Shown here: piece by piece, positions 43,939-53,366 of the stretch
Position numbering within the stretch: the stretch's first letter is position 1
Layout of the letters: the number at the start of each line of letters is the position of its first letter
NCBI RefSeq assembly: GCF_008065115.1
Contig: NZ_CP042913.1
Location: 4,381,278-4,445,277 of the forward strand
DNA from: Bythopirellula goksoeyrii
Lineage (GTDB): Bacteria; Planctomycetota; Planctomycetia; Pirellulales; Lacipirellulaceae
Direction of reading: 5' to 3'
Length of the DNA stretch: 64,000 nucleotides
The notes under the pieces: model-generated
Told to the model about the DNA's origin: nothing
The model's input: the letters and a program-made list of their open reading frames with translations, nothing else
Databases searched by the model: none
Translations under genes and position numbers: made by a program

Positions 43939-45045
43939 TTACGAAACCTGACAAATCTCTTTTGAATTGCCGACGGGGCAACCCATACGCCTCCCGAGAC
44001 CCATGGACACTATCAGAGCGGAGCCCAAAATGGCCATGGTATAGGGCTCGGGTACAGAAACACTGGCCGCAGTGAGCGATCCCTGACCGTACGTGCTTTG
44101 CCAAACACCCAAGTCCGTCCCGTTAACGTTGCCATCGCCAGTCGCATCTCCGTCGCCAGGCTGTGCAGAACCATCGTTGATCCCATAACCTCGCTGCCAT
44201 GTCAAAAAATCTTCGCCATCTACATCGCCGTCCATGTCAAAGTCGGCCGACACGCTGGGACCTTCCAAAACATCAATTTCCCAGATTAGTGGTGAGGAAA
44301 TCGCTGGTGGTTGTCCATCATCGAAACCCGTAAAAGGATTTTCTCCATCAAAGGAGTCTCGCTCCCAACCATCAGCATTATTGTTGGCATAGAAATCAAA
44401 TTGAAGGTTGGTCACAGAGGAAGCAATTATCGGAGATGCGTCGTCAAAAATACTCATAAAGCTGACAAGCGTTTCTAAGTTCGCAGGAATATCGCCCGCA
44501 CCACCAGGCCGGTTGATCGTGAGAGGATTATCTGAGGCATAGTAGCCATTCGAGTTAGCTCCCAGTCCCGGAACGAAACCACCTAGAGGCAAGAAGTTTG
44601 AACCGTTGTCCGTGGAGTATCGAATCACAACCGTGCAAAAAATTCGACCATCGACGTCGTTCTTATTCCCCGCAAGGATATTAATCTTGCCGATAGCAGA
44701 AGGCTGAGCGAGATCATACTGAATTACCTTGGTCGGAACACTCTCGCCAGGAAAATCATTGAGCAGCCCCGTCAAGATATTAGTGCCCCCAAGACCATCC
44801 GTAAAGGCAGGCAAACGGTCCGCAGGGTTCGTATTCGCCGGATGCCATCCCTGGTCCCCAGCCAGTTCGGTCGCAATGATGCCTTGAATTAGATCGTTGT
44901 TGGACAGCATTCCATCAAATAATGTCTCATCGAAATTGGGGTTCGGACCATGATCAGTAGCCACCGTAATCGCTGCATGCAACTGCGTGGTCGATAATGC
45001 AACCACTAAAAAGAACGTCAACGCGATTCCACTTTGCCTGTTCAT
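43939..45045 (-). CDS. PEP-CTERM secreted protein with dockerin-like motif (tandem copy A)
   Basis: 368 residues: signal peptide (FFLVVALSTTQLHAAI), the same domain as its neighbour (IIATELAGDQGWHPANTNP, GLLNDFPGESVPTKVIQYDL, DSFDGENPFTGFDDG), then a dockerin-like pair (DFDMDGDVDGEDFLTWQRGY; GDATGDGNVNGTDLGVWQ) and a VPEP plus hydrophobic C-terminus. The terminal segment continues for about 15 residues after the Arg cluster (GRRMG), longer than usual. It lies 55 bp upstream of copy B on the same strand and divergent from the XylR-type regulator, whose target it may be; two inverted repeats sit in the region between. Confidence 0.82.
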   Translation of the reverse strand: MNRQSGIALTFFLVVALSTTQLHAAITVATDHGPNPNFDETLFDGMLSNNDLIQGIIATELAGDQGWHPANTNPADRLPAFTDGLGGTNILTGLLNDFPGESVPTKVIQYDLAQPSAIGKINILAGNKNDVDGRIFCTVVIRYSTDNGSNFLPLGGFVPGLGANSNGYYASDNPLTINRPGGAGDIPANLETLVSFMSIFDDASPIIASSVTNLQFDFYANNNADGWERDSFDGENPFTGFDDGQPPAISSPLIWEIDVLEGPSVSADFDMDGDVDGEDFLTWQRGYGINDGSAQPGDGDATGDGNVNGTDLGVWQSTYGQGSLTAASVSVPEPYTMAILGSALIVSMGLGRRMGCPVGNSKEICQVS

Positions 45046-45112
45046 TTAAGCCAATCTCCTCTCTAGGTGCATTCGAATCATTGCGGTGAAAAGATCTGGT
45101 GTGAGCATGGAT

Positions 45113-45135
45113 GTGGCAGTTCAAAGAACTGTCAC
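45113..45135. promoter_or_regulatory. Inverted repeat, possible operator
   Basis: GTGGCAGTTC-AAA-GAACTGTCAC: 10-base arms with one mismatch and a 3-base centre, 68 bp upstream of the PEP-CTERM copy A start. The form is that of a binding site for a dimeric regulator; the adjacent XylR-type protein is the obvious candidate, without direct evidence. Confidence 0.4.
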
Positions 45136-45141
45136 AACTTG

Positions 45142-45155
45142 GCAAGGCGCCTTGC
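45142..45155. promoter_or_regulatory. Perfect 14-bp palindrome, possible operator
   Basis: GCAAGGCGCCTTGC, a perfect palindrome, seven bases beyond the inverted repeat at 45113-45135. No other exact copy was noticed in the window. Confidence 0.35.
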
Positions 45156-45471
45156 TTTCTGAGGACGAGTGATTACCTGAATTAGGCTGCCCAACCAAAC
45201 TACTACTCTCATAATATCCAAGAACTGTTGCAATATTGTGTAATCTTTTTATGATATTTAGTTACAGGAGCCGAGCCTTCATTTTGCTGATACGCCTAAG
45301 ACTTCCCGCTAGGTTTCTCCCTCAGGACCGTCGATTTCCCGCTGAGGAAGTAATTAGCCAAAATTGTCGTATTAGCCATGAAAGCTGCTTCCTCAATCAA
45401 GAAGTTTCCCAGTAGTCCTGGAGCTTCGGCAGAGATGATGTATACACCTATTCTACTTAGAGTTTTCAGGC

Positions 45472-46647
45472 ATGTCACGCCATTTGTCACGTCTTGAAGT
45501 AGCTTTGATCGTCGATCCGGCGAAACCTTATGATCGGCGGATAATCCGGGCAGTAGGTTCGTATGTGACCCAGCACCAACGCAATTGGTCGCTGTATGTT
45601 GAGCAGGATCCCATTCTCCGATTGCCCGATTTGCAGGCTTGGGCAGGCGACGGCATTCTAGCGAATTTCGATGATCGCAGAATCGCTAAGGCTGTGTCAG
45701 GTAGTAAAGTTCCAGTAGTTGGAATCGGTGGTGGTTATGGATATTACGAAGAAAATCCTTCGATTCCTTATGTTCGCACCGATAACCGAGCCATTGCAGA
45801 ACTTGCTGCCCAGCACCTAATCAACTTAGGGCTACGGAACTTCGCCTTTTGCAGTGAGCCTCCAAATCGCTCCAATGGTTGGGCTCGTGAGCGGGCCGAT
45901 GCTTTTCAGAGTATTCTGGACGAGGCCGGGTTTCACTGCGAAGTTTACACAGGGCGATTCGCAGCTTCGAGAAGGTGGCGTGAATCTCAAGCGGAATTAG
46001 AACACTGGGTAACTAGTTTAAAACCGCCGATTGGCATGATGGCATGTCGCGATGGGAGAGCCCGCCATGTTATGCAGGCTTGTAAGGAGATAGGATTACG
46101 TGTGCCTGAAGATATCGCCATCATCGGCGTTGACAATGACGAAGTCATCTGCGAGTTGGCGAATCCACCTTTGACGAGCATTGAACAAGGTACTAAGCGA
46201 ATTGGATTTGAGGCTGCCGCTCTCTTAGACGTTATGATGAGTGGTAAAATTCCTGAGGATAAACATACTACCATTCCACCTGAGGGGCTTGTTGTCCGGC
46301 AATCAACCGACGTGCTTGCCACTGGTGACCCAGAAGTTTCCGAGGCTCTGCGATTCATACGTCGACATGCCACTGACCCAATCACGGTGCAAGATGTCCT
46401 TGATGTGGCCCAGCTTTCTCGATCAACCCTTGAAGCACGATTTCGCGAAGCGTTAAACCGATCTATCCATGCAGAAATCCACCGCGTTCAAGTTGAGTTA
46501 GCCATGCGATTGCTCACGACCACCAATATTCCCATTAAGGAAATCGTCAAGCGCGTTGGAATCTCTTCAGTCCAGTATTTTACTGCTGTTATGAGACGCA
46601 ATACGGGTAAGACTCCCGGTCAGATTCGTGCCGAAACGCAACCATGA
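45472..46647 (+). CDS. XylR-type transcriptional regulator (LacI-like sensor plus AraC HTH)
   Basis: 391 residues with the XylR arrangement: no N-terminal DNA-binding domain, a periplasmic-binding-protein-like sugar sensor (about 5-275; VALIVDPAKPYDRRIIRAVG, VRTDNRAIAELAAQHLINLG, IAIIGVDNDEVICELANPPL) and a C-terminal AraC-type double helix-turn-helix (about 285-391; LDVAQLSRSTLEARFREAL, IVKRVGISSVQYFTAVMRR). Related proteins are activators that respond to xylose or other sugars. It stands between a divergent PEP-CTERM pair and a glycosidase gene 107 bp downstream that carries the same secreted domain, so these are plausible targets. Confidence 0.88.
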   Translation: MSRHLSRLEVALIVDPAKPYDRRIIRAVGSYVTQHQRNWSLYVEQDPILRLPDLQAWAGDGILANFDDRRIAKAVSGSKVPVVGIGGGYGYYEENPSIPYVRTDNRAIAELAAQHLINLGLRNFAFCSEPPNRSNGWARERADAFQSILDEAGFHCEVYTGRFAASRRWRESQAELEHWVTSLKPPIGMMACRDGRARHVMQACKEIGLRVPEDIAIIGVDNDEVICELANPPLTSIEQGTKRIGFEAAALLDVMMSGKIPEDKHTTIPPEGLVVRQSTDVLATGDPEVSEALRFIRRHATDPITVQDVLDVAQLSRSTLEARFREALNRSIHAEIHRVQVELAMRLLTTTNIPIKEIVKRVGISSVQYFTAVMRRNTGKTPGQIRAETQP

Positions 46648-46754
46648 CTTAGTGGCAGGATGCAAGTCCCAGTTTTTGAGACTAAAATAGACGAAGTTAT
46701 TCAATGCACCATCGTGAAATTCAGAGTACATTCAGTTAACTAGCCAAAATACCA

Positions 46755-48824
46755 ATGATCTCTAAACTATCTTATCGAACTGGCCTGAGTAGGCTCTTCA
46801 CCTGCCTCGCATATAGTTGCGCTTTGCAGGCGGCTACATTCTCGTTCGGTGATGAGTTTTATGGACTCAATGCCGGGGCACCGATCTGGAACGGATCCAT
46901 CCAGTTTACATCTCAAAAAGCGGCACAATTCGCAGCCACGGGCACCGATTCTATACGACTCAATTTCCGACTCGATTCGGGGGCTACTTCTTGGAACACC
47001 ACGCAATTGAATCTTTATGATGAAGTAATTCAAAACGCAAAAGACGCGGGCCTTCAGATTCTTGGGCTCTTCTCCAATGAAACGGTTTCGGGCGGGCAGT
47101 CAAGCTGGAATGACGATCCTGATGGGGACGGTTTCAATTCTTACGTAAGCGACTTTGCCGATACGGCTCAGTTTCTGGTAGATCGATACAAAAACGACAT
47201 CAAGCAATTCGAAATATGGAACGAGCCTAATGCCTGGTCGAATCCGAATTATCAAAGTGACCCACAGAACGCGGGTGGCACCTACATTTTACCTCGTGTC
47301 TATGCTCAGATGCTCTCAGAAACCTACCGTCATCTAAACACTGGCGGGCAAACACTGCTCGATGACTTCAATATCTCGCTTGCCACGGGAGGTCTTCTGG
47401 CTCACGATATTGGCGGCAGTTTTAGTACTGCAATGCCTTATTTTCAACAGGTATACGATCAAGCCACAGTCTGGAGCAACTTTCAATCCGATACAGGCGT
47501 GCAATATCCCTGGACGGACTTTGGATACCATTTCTACATCAGCCAGGGTGGTCTCGTTACGCAATCCCAACTTTCCAACTATCTTGATGCTGTTCGATCT
47601 ACGCAAGCTGCCAATAACGATCTTTCAACCATTGCAGTTACTGAATTCGGGTGGCAAACCGTCGGGAGCAATACAGAGCAACTACAACGCGACAACATGG
47701 CAACCGCCTACGACTTCTTGGAGAGTCAAAGCTATGTGAGCAGCACTTATTGGTACCAGTGGGTAGATGACGGGACTGGCGCCTGGGGTATCGTCCATGG
47801 GAATGGAGTGCACAAGCTATCCTACGATGAGTTTTCTGGAAGGAATAACATTGTTCAACCCGGAGGAACAATTTTCATTACTGAGCATGCTGCCAATGAT
47901 AATGCTTTGAGTTATTACTTTAGCTCCACCGATATTCTGCAAGGCTTGATAGCCACGGAGCGTGAAGGCGACAACGGCTGGCATTCTGCGAATCCTGCTT
48001 CATCGAATGGCTCCTATGATCCCAACGGCCTTCCAGCTTTTACCGACGGAGAGGGAGACATTGGGACCGGCTTGACTGGCCTGCTGAATGATTTCCCTGG
48101 CTCTGGCTCTCCGGCCAAGCTGATTGAGTACGAACTAGGAGCAGCATTTGACCTCGATGAGATTCGCATTTTCACTGGTAATAATGGATCTGATGGACGA
48201 ATTTTATCCACTACCGGGATTTGGACATCTACTGATGGATCAAACTTTGAGTTTCTTGGATACTTCCAATCCGATCCATCGGGATTCAATAACAACAGTA
48301 ATACTCCTGGTGGACCCGATGGCTCAACTCTCGTACGTATTCTTCGCGACGACGCGCTTGCACTAGCGACTGATATCACTCATTTGAGATTTGATTTCTA
48401 CGCTGTGTCGAATGTAAATGGTGTGATGTTTGACCCCTTTAACGGCATTAATCCGTTCACAGGTATTGATGACGGCTTTGAGTCCGCTTATGTTTCACCG
48501 CTTGTTCGGGAGATCGATGTCTTGGGATCATTGTCGGTTGTCGATAGTGCCGATTTTGATGCAGACAACGATGTTGATGGCAACGATTTTCTTATCTGGC
48601 AGCGTAATTATCTCACTGGTGATACACTGGCGGAAGGCGATGCCAACAGTGATGGGCTGGTCAACGAAGTCGACTTAGCTATTTGGCAAAACCAATATGG
48701 CATGATCTCTTCCACCGCGAATGCTCTGGAAACCGTACCTGAACCATATGCACTAACTCATATGGTCTTTAGTCTTCTGGCAGGTGGAGCATTCCGAGCG
48801 AGAAATACAAGTCGCGTTTTCTAA
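46755..48824 (+). CDS. Secreted clan GH-A-like glycosidase with accessory domain, dockerin-like motif and PEP-CTERM
   Basis: 689 residues. Signal peptide, then a TIM-barrel glycosidase (about 30-365) with FEIWNEPNAW (putative acid/base E157) and VTEFGWQTVG (putative nucleophile E297), and FGYHFYISQGG. Residues about 375-600 repeat the domain of the two neighbouring PEP-CTERM proteins (LIATEREGDNGWHSANP, GLLNDFPGSGSPAKLIEYEL, DPFNGINPFTGIDDG). A dockerin-like pair (DFDADNDVDGNDFLIWQR; GDANSDGLVNEVDLAIWQ) and a VPEP tail end the protein. Endo-acting on a plant- or alga-type glycan is plausible; the family is not certain. It follows the XylR-type regulator. Confidence 0.8.
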   Translation: MISKLSYRTGLSRLFTCLAYSCALQAATFSFGDEFYGLNAGAPIWNGSIQFTSQKAAQFAATGTDSIRLNFRLDSGATSWNTTQLNLYDEVIQNAKDAGLQILGLFSNETVSGGQSSWNDDPDGDGFNSYVSDFADTAQFLVDRYKNDIKQFEIWNEPNAWSNPNYQSDPQNAGGTYILPRVYAQMLSETYRHLNTGGQTLLDDFNISLATGGLLAHDIGGSFSTAMPYFQQVYDQATVWSNFQSDTGVQYPWTDFGYHFYISQGGLVTQSQLSNYLDAVRSTQAANNDLSTIAVTEFGWQTVGSNTEQLQRDNMATAYDFLESQSYVSSTYWYQWVDDGTGAWGIVHGNGVHKLSYDEFSGRNNIVQPGGTIFITEHAANDNALSYYFSSTDILQGLIATEREGDNGWHSANPASSNGSYDPNGLPAFTDGEGDIGTGLTGLLNDFPGSGSPAKLIEYELGAAFDLDEIRIFTGNNGSDGRILSTTGIWTSTDGSNFEFLGYFQSDPSGFNNNSNTPGGPDGSTLVRILRDDALALATDITHLRFDFYAVSNVNGVMFDPFNGINPFTGIDDGFESAYVSPLVREIDVLGSLSVVDSADFDADNDVDGNDFLIWQRNYLTGDTLAEGDANSDGLVNEVDLAIWQNQYGMISSTANALETVPEPYALTHMVFSLLAGGAFRARNTSRVF

Positions 48825-48844
48825 CAGAACTCGTGCCTTTGCTT

Positions 48845-51055
48845 TTAAGTGTCCAGCAACTGCAGTGAAGTCACGGTACCGTCCATGTCGGCAGCGACAA
48901 GAGTATCTATGCCATCAGTTCCGATTCCAGAGAGACAGTATAGACGGGGACTAATCGAATACTGGAGGGTCTGCAGACCGGAATCACAAGCGAGAAGCGT
49001 TAGGATTCCAGTGTCGGAGAGCACTGCCACCTGTCCAGCACATTCAACTGGTTGATTCGGCACTCGCCCCGTCGGCACTTCAGCATCCCAAATACGATTG
49101 CCCTTACGATCTATTCGTACTAAACGGTTGTCGAGGGTTTTTGCATACAAGGAGTGATCTGATTGACCTGCGGCAATCGAAGTCACTTTGTCTTGGAGGA
49201 CCGCTTGAAAATCGCCATTGAGCGCAAAGCTTCCAAGCATCCACGCACGGTTGTTGGCGAAGAGAGATCCTCCGATAGCGACTATCGGATTATCTGCTGC
49301 CCCATAGTAACGGCTTTTAACATCCTGGTGTCCTTTGGGAGACCACGATTTCCAGATAACGCCGCCTGTATTACAATCAACTGCGTAGATAAATCCGTCC
49401 CAGCTACTAATAAACAGTCGGTCCTCGAAAACAAGTGGCTGGGCTTCAAATGCATAACTGGTCACTTCTCGCGACCACCGGATTTGTCCGTCGTTGAGAC
49501 TTATCGCATGAAGCCAACCCGCTCCGTCAGCGAGATATGCGAGCCCTCCATGCACTCCCGAAGCAGCATAGAGTGAGTTAGGAAGCGATATTTTCCAAAT
49601 ACTTCTTCCGTCGGTCGCTCGCAAGCAATGCAACCCTCCGGAAATATTGCCCACCAGTATGCGGTCATCCGCTGCAGTGAGACTATGCACGACTTGACTG
49701 TGAGTATCATACGCCCATTTCTTTTCAAGCTTTCGTGATAAGCCGACGACTAGACCTGAGGTGTTGGCAACTATGATCAGATCGTCTTGTACTAGGGGAC
49801 GGGCCTTAACCCCCGCTCCAAGATTGGCTTCACTGATTAGAAAAGGTGCATCTTTGACGGGGAGCAGTTTGAAACGCTCTGCAGTCGTGATGGCTAGCCT
49901 CTTCTTGCCCCGAATGCGAGCCGATACGAAATGCCAGCCTGGGCAAAGATTTTCAGTATCGAGCAAGATGTTGTTGGCATTTGAGCCCTTGGGAAGTTGC
50001 AGAGAGTGCTCCAGGTCACTATCAATCCATATACGTAGGCGTGCATGACGTGGCAATTTAGGAATCTGAACAGGCAGTTGGCCACCTGAAATGGGTTCAT
50101 TCGGTACTCCCAGAGAATATTCAGAAATGGAGGCTACGTCTTCAAGTTTTTTTTCTAGAAGCGGCACAATCTGGAGCCTTTCGACGGACTCCTTTTCATA
50201 GCGGAACATCACTCGGAGCGTGCCGTCTACCATAGTTACGGTGTTGTAGCCCGTGTGCTCGCCAAAAGTCGCGCCTCCATTTACTCGGTCGATTCCCTGC
50301 CAGCGTTGGCAGTGAACCGTATGCCAGTGACCGTCCATGATTAAGGCCACCCTACGACCGATGAGTAATTTTGATAACCTGAGCTTATCGAACTCGCTCG
50401 CATAGCCTGCATTACCAGAAAGGGGATGATGCATTGCAATGAACAAAAGCTTATCTCTGGGAATCTTTTCTAAATCAGTTGTTATCCAATCAAGAGTACG
50501 ACGGTCCAAACAAGGCAAGGGATCCAATAGTCCAGAAGAATTGATGCAGAGGAAGTGACAGTCCCCAATGTCAAACGAGTACGAATCGTCGCCATAGGTC
50601 CCTTTTAAGAGATGATTAATTTCTCCCCAGGTGTTGTCGTGATTGCCTGGCACAAGGCTAACGGGACAAGCAATCTTAGCTATCGCCTGTTCGAAATCTT
50701 GCCAAGCTAAACCAACTGGGCCATATTCCATTACATCGCCAGTGTGAATCGCAAACGCTGGCAAATCCGCTTCTATTCCATAGATCTCCTGAACAACCGG
50801 CTCACTACTACACTGGGCGAGCCACTTCAGCGTTTTCACACTGCGTCCATCCTCGTTGTGAACTAGTCCACTTGGGCGAGGATCAATGTGCGTATCCGAG
50901 AAATGGATGAAGGAGAAATTCGCACCTTCAAGTTTGCCTGATGGACGAGCAAATTCAGCAACATGTCAATGAAATCGCTTGAAACCGGTCAGTAAACCAA
51001 GTGTCATTCCTGAGAGACACGTGGCCAGAAAGTTGCGTCTGCTGTGAGCATTCAT
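48845..51055 (-). pseudogene. Calcineurin-like phosphoesterase with PQQ-type beta-propeller, interrupted by an in-frame stop
   Basis: Reading from ATG 51055 gives a Tat signal (SRRNFLATCLSGMTLGLLTG), then TGA at 50966-50968, then in the same frame HVAEFARPSGKLEGA and FIHFSDTHIDPRPSG, the first metal-binding motif of the metallophosphoesterase. The frame then runs on unbroken for more than 660 codons: HTGDVMEYG, VPGNHDN, MHHPLSG, DGHWHTVH, followed by a propeller of repeated blades (VGNISGGLHCLRATDGRSIW, FISSWDGFIYAVDCNTGGVIW). Between the stop and GTG 50839 I found no start codon in frame, so re-initiation would lose both the export signal and the DTH metal ligands. Recent nonsense mutation, readthrough or sequence error. 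Confidence 0.8.
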
Positions 51056-51130
51056 TGGACACTCCCACAAGTTGTCGCAGACATATCATGTCCCCGCTTG
51101 CAAGTGAGTTGAGCGAAGAGATCACTCAGA

Positions 51131-51788
51131 CTAGTTTATCTCGACGAAAGTCTCCTCGTCAAACTCTCGAAATTCATTGGCATATTGTGCCTCGGCACCC
51201 CTTGTCGTGTAAGCGACCGCGTGTGGCCAATTTCGCCGGAACAAGCTGGCTGACGATTGTTGCGAATACAATCAACGAAGATTCGCATTTCGATTAAGTA
51301 ACTAAACGTACGCAGTCCGCCGCCCTGCCGATCTTCCTCTGCCTTGGTTAATTCATCCTTTAGGCTTGACACGCCCGCAATTTGAATTTCGTCTCCAATC
51401 TCCTCATTCGGAATCTTGTGGGCACGTTTCGACTTGTCATAGTGAAACAATTCCTGTTCCGAGGTGATACGCAAGGCACTTTCAGTGCCGAGTAGCAATT
51501 CGCCGTAGCTCCCTTGATAGTTGAAGCCTTGATGGAAATCCTGACTGAAGCAAACGATCACATCCCCATCGAACAAGTACTCTACGCTGCATACATCGTA
51601 AGTTTTTCGGTTGTCTCGATACAGACTGACCGCAAGATCGCAGACTCTCTGTGGAGGTTGACCAAAGCAAAATGAATTTGCTCGCTGGGGTTGCTTGTGA
51701 GAGTTTCAGCGCTGCCAAAAAGTCCAGTTGATGCCAAGGCAACTCCCAATGAACTACCAAGAATTGATCGACGGTCGATTTCCGCCAT
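51131..51788 (-). pseudogene. Gfo/Idh/MocA-family oxidoreductase pseudogene
   Basis: It begins with a Tat-like signal (MAEIDRRSILGSSLGVALAS, start ATG 51788) and the first bases of the Rossmann domain (PSEQIHFAL), then jumps at about 51670, in a different frame, to the C-terminal part: VCDLAVSLYRDNRKTYDVCS, VIVCFSQDFHQGFNYQGSYG, MRIFVDCIRNNRQP. Most of the NAD(P)-binding and catalytic domain (roughly 200 codons) is missing. Near 51205 another frame change leads to the natural end GAEAQYANEFREF...VEIN with the stop at 51131-51133. Two lesions with full-length ends preserved indicate deletion and frameshift of a once intact exported oxidoreductase. Confidence 0.8.
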
Positions 51789-51943
51789 AATCAATCTCCG
51801 GTTCTTATGCACAATATAAAAATGAGAGAAGTAATCTGTTCGATATTACTCCAAGTATTGCAAGCCACTGCTGCTTTTATGGCGACAAGTTAGGGCGTTC
51901 GATTGATCTGCTCTTGGAACATGTATGTAACCAAATTTCGTGA

Positions 51944-52978
51944 TTAACCACTCATTAGATGGTTGAGAACAATCATCTCGAGAGACTCGTAATCGTGACT
52001 CTTCCTGCACTCTTCGACCGCATTTTGTGGCAGGCTGCGTGCCTTCTCGACAAGCTTCAGAAACACCTGTTTGCTGTTCGCGAGGTGCAAGTGAGACGTC
52101 TCTTGCGACTGAGTTCGCATGGCTTTGACGTCCAATCCGACAAAGCGCCCTGTACGAGCATAACCTGCTTCTTCCAGCACGCGCACCTGATTAAAGGCTG
52201 CTCTCAAATTCACACTGCCAAAAGTCTTGTCCTGATCGAATTTTAGTCCGTTTTGATCGTTGAGATGAACGCTCCAAAGTTTGTCCATTTGTAAAGCGAA
52301 CGCCATTTCATCCGAGGGGTCGAGTCCAGTAAGTTGCGCATGGGCAGTTTCGATAAGTCCTCCTACCCGCGTTGGATCACTGGCTTGCCCTGCTAACGCC
52401 AGCGCATGACCGATCGTTGGCAAATACGCCTGGTCGACCGGTTCATTGGGTTTCGGCTCGATTGCAATCCGTAAATTAGATTCATATTCAAGTAGCGTAT
52501 TCACTGCTTCCAACAGCCTCGAATAAGCTGTACGGGCACACTTAGCTTCACGAATGTAGGTACCTTCTCTCGCACCCCAGAGCACCAGCAGATTGACTCC
52601 CAACTCGTTTGCAATGTCGATGGCCTGTTTACTACGGTCCAGCGCCCACTTTCGGCACTCAGGGTCGTTCGCAGTGTATCCGCCGTCGATTCCACGAGGA
52701 TCTTCCCACAACCGAGGAGCAACAAACTCAGGCACTAAGCCACTGTCGGCTAGTAGATTTTTGAGTTGTCTCGCCTCTGTAGAGATTTCAATGGCAGATT
52801 TACTGTCAAGATTCGGCACGGCGTCGTCGTCGTGCAACTGTACTCCTTCAAATCCAAGCTCTCGATAGATCTGCAGTTTTACGGCGAAGGCAATCTCGTT
52901 GCGCGTGGCAGGACCAAATGGATCGGCGCCGCCATGAATATTCCAAGGACCGAAGGAAAACCGATACGGCTCACTCAT
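51944..52978 (-). CDS. Xylose isomerase-like TIM-barrel enzyme
   Basis: 344 residues without a signal peptide. It follows the class I (actinobacterial-type) xylose isomerase layout: FSFGPWNIHGGADPFGPATR at the start, VQLHDDD with the catalytic His, GGYTANDPECRKWALDRS, LVLWGAREG with the substrate-stacking Trp, IAIEPKPNEP with the metal Glu/Lys, LIETAHAQLTGL, and NGLKFDQD with the paired metal Asp. The loop VHLNDQNG is about two residues shorter than in Streptomyces enzymes and puts Asn or Asp at the metal-ligand position, so the substrate may differ from xylose. Likely aldose-ketose isomerisation in the cytoplasm. The AraC-type gene lies upstream on the same strand. Confidence 0.78.
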   Translation of the reverse strand: MSEPYRFSFGPWNIHGGADPFGPATRNEIAFAVKLQIYRELGFEGVQLHDDDAVPNLDSKSAIEISTEARQLKNLLADSGLVPEFVAPRLWEDPRGIDGGYTANDPECRKWALDRSKQAIDIANELGVNLLVLWGAREGTYIREAKCARTAYSRLLEAVNTLLEYESNLRIAIEPKPNEPVDQAYLPTIGHALALAGQASDPTRVGGLIETAHAQLTGLDPSDEMAFALQMDKLWSVHLNDQNGLKFDQDKTFGSVNLRAAFNQVRVLEEAGYARTGRFVGLDVKAMRTQSQETSHLHLANSKQVFLKLVEKARSLPQNAVEECRKSHDYESLEMIVLNHLMSG

Positions 52979-53366
52979 TCCAGCGAACTCCTGGTGTCAA
53001 AAAATGAATCTGATGCAGTTGAGGTTGCAGAGATAGCAATGGTATTTTTTTCCGGAGAAGAGATTTCAGTAATTCCTGCAAGTTTGGCAGCTTCAGCAAA
53101 ACTATATAGTCCTTGAGAATCGCCAAATCCTGTCACACAGCATGCACCCGCCGCTGCTGCCAGCCGTCCCGAACATCTCGCCCTATTTCTTTGCGACTTA
53201 TATGTCTGTCATGTTAATTTGAAGAATTGGTTTGTCTCTACGCGTCGCGTCTCGATTGTGATACTATCGTATCATATTCTCCCTTATTGGTCTGAATATG
53301 TGCTATTATCACACTTAATCAAAGCGTATGGCATTTCAGCAAAGCAATTACCAATTCCTTTGGATT
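52979..53366. other. Intergenic region between AraC-type and xylose-isomerase-like genes
   Basis: 388 bp. The only clear element is the palindrome TGATAC-TATC-GTATCA at 53259-53274. The AT-rich stretch around it could hold the minus-strand promoter for the isomerase, but the boxes are not clear. Confidence 0.45.
53259..53274. promoter_or_regulatory. Palindrome TGATAC-N4-GTATCA, possible operator
   Basis: Perfect 6-base arms around TATC, about 280 bp upstream of the isomerase-like gene and just past the end of the AraC-type gene. Form and place suit a regulatory site; no second copy was noticed. Confidence 0.35.

Larger units (their letters stand above)
45046..45471. other. Divergent intergenic region with two inverted repeats
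   Basis: 426 bp between the PEP-CTERM copy A gene (minus) and the XylR-type regulator (plus). Two strong inverted repeats lie at 45113-45135 and 45142-45155. The rest is AT-rich near 45235-45265 with no clear promoter boxes that I would defend. Confidence 0.5.

Noticed and set aside
46745-46760. AATACCAATG before the glycosidase at 46755, resembling a half operator
   Set aside because: Only one arm of the palindrome is present and there is no matching promoter geometry.
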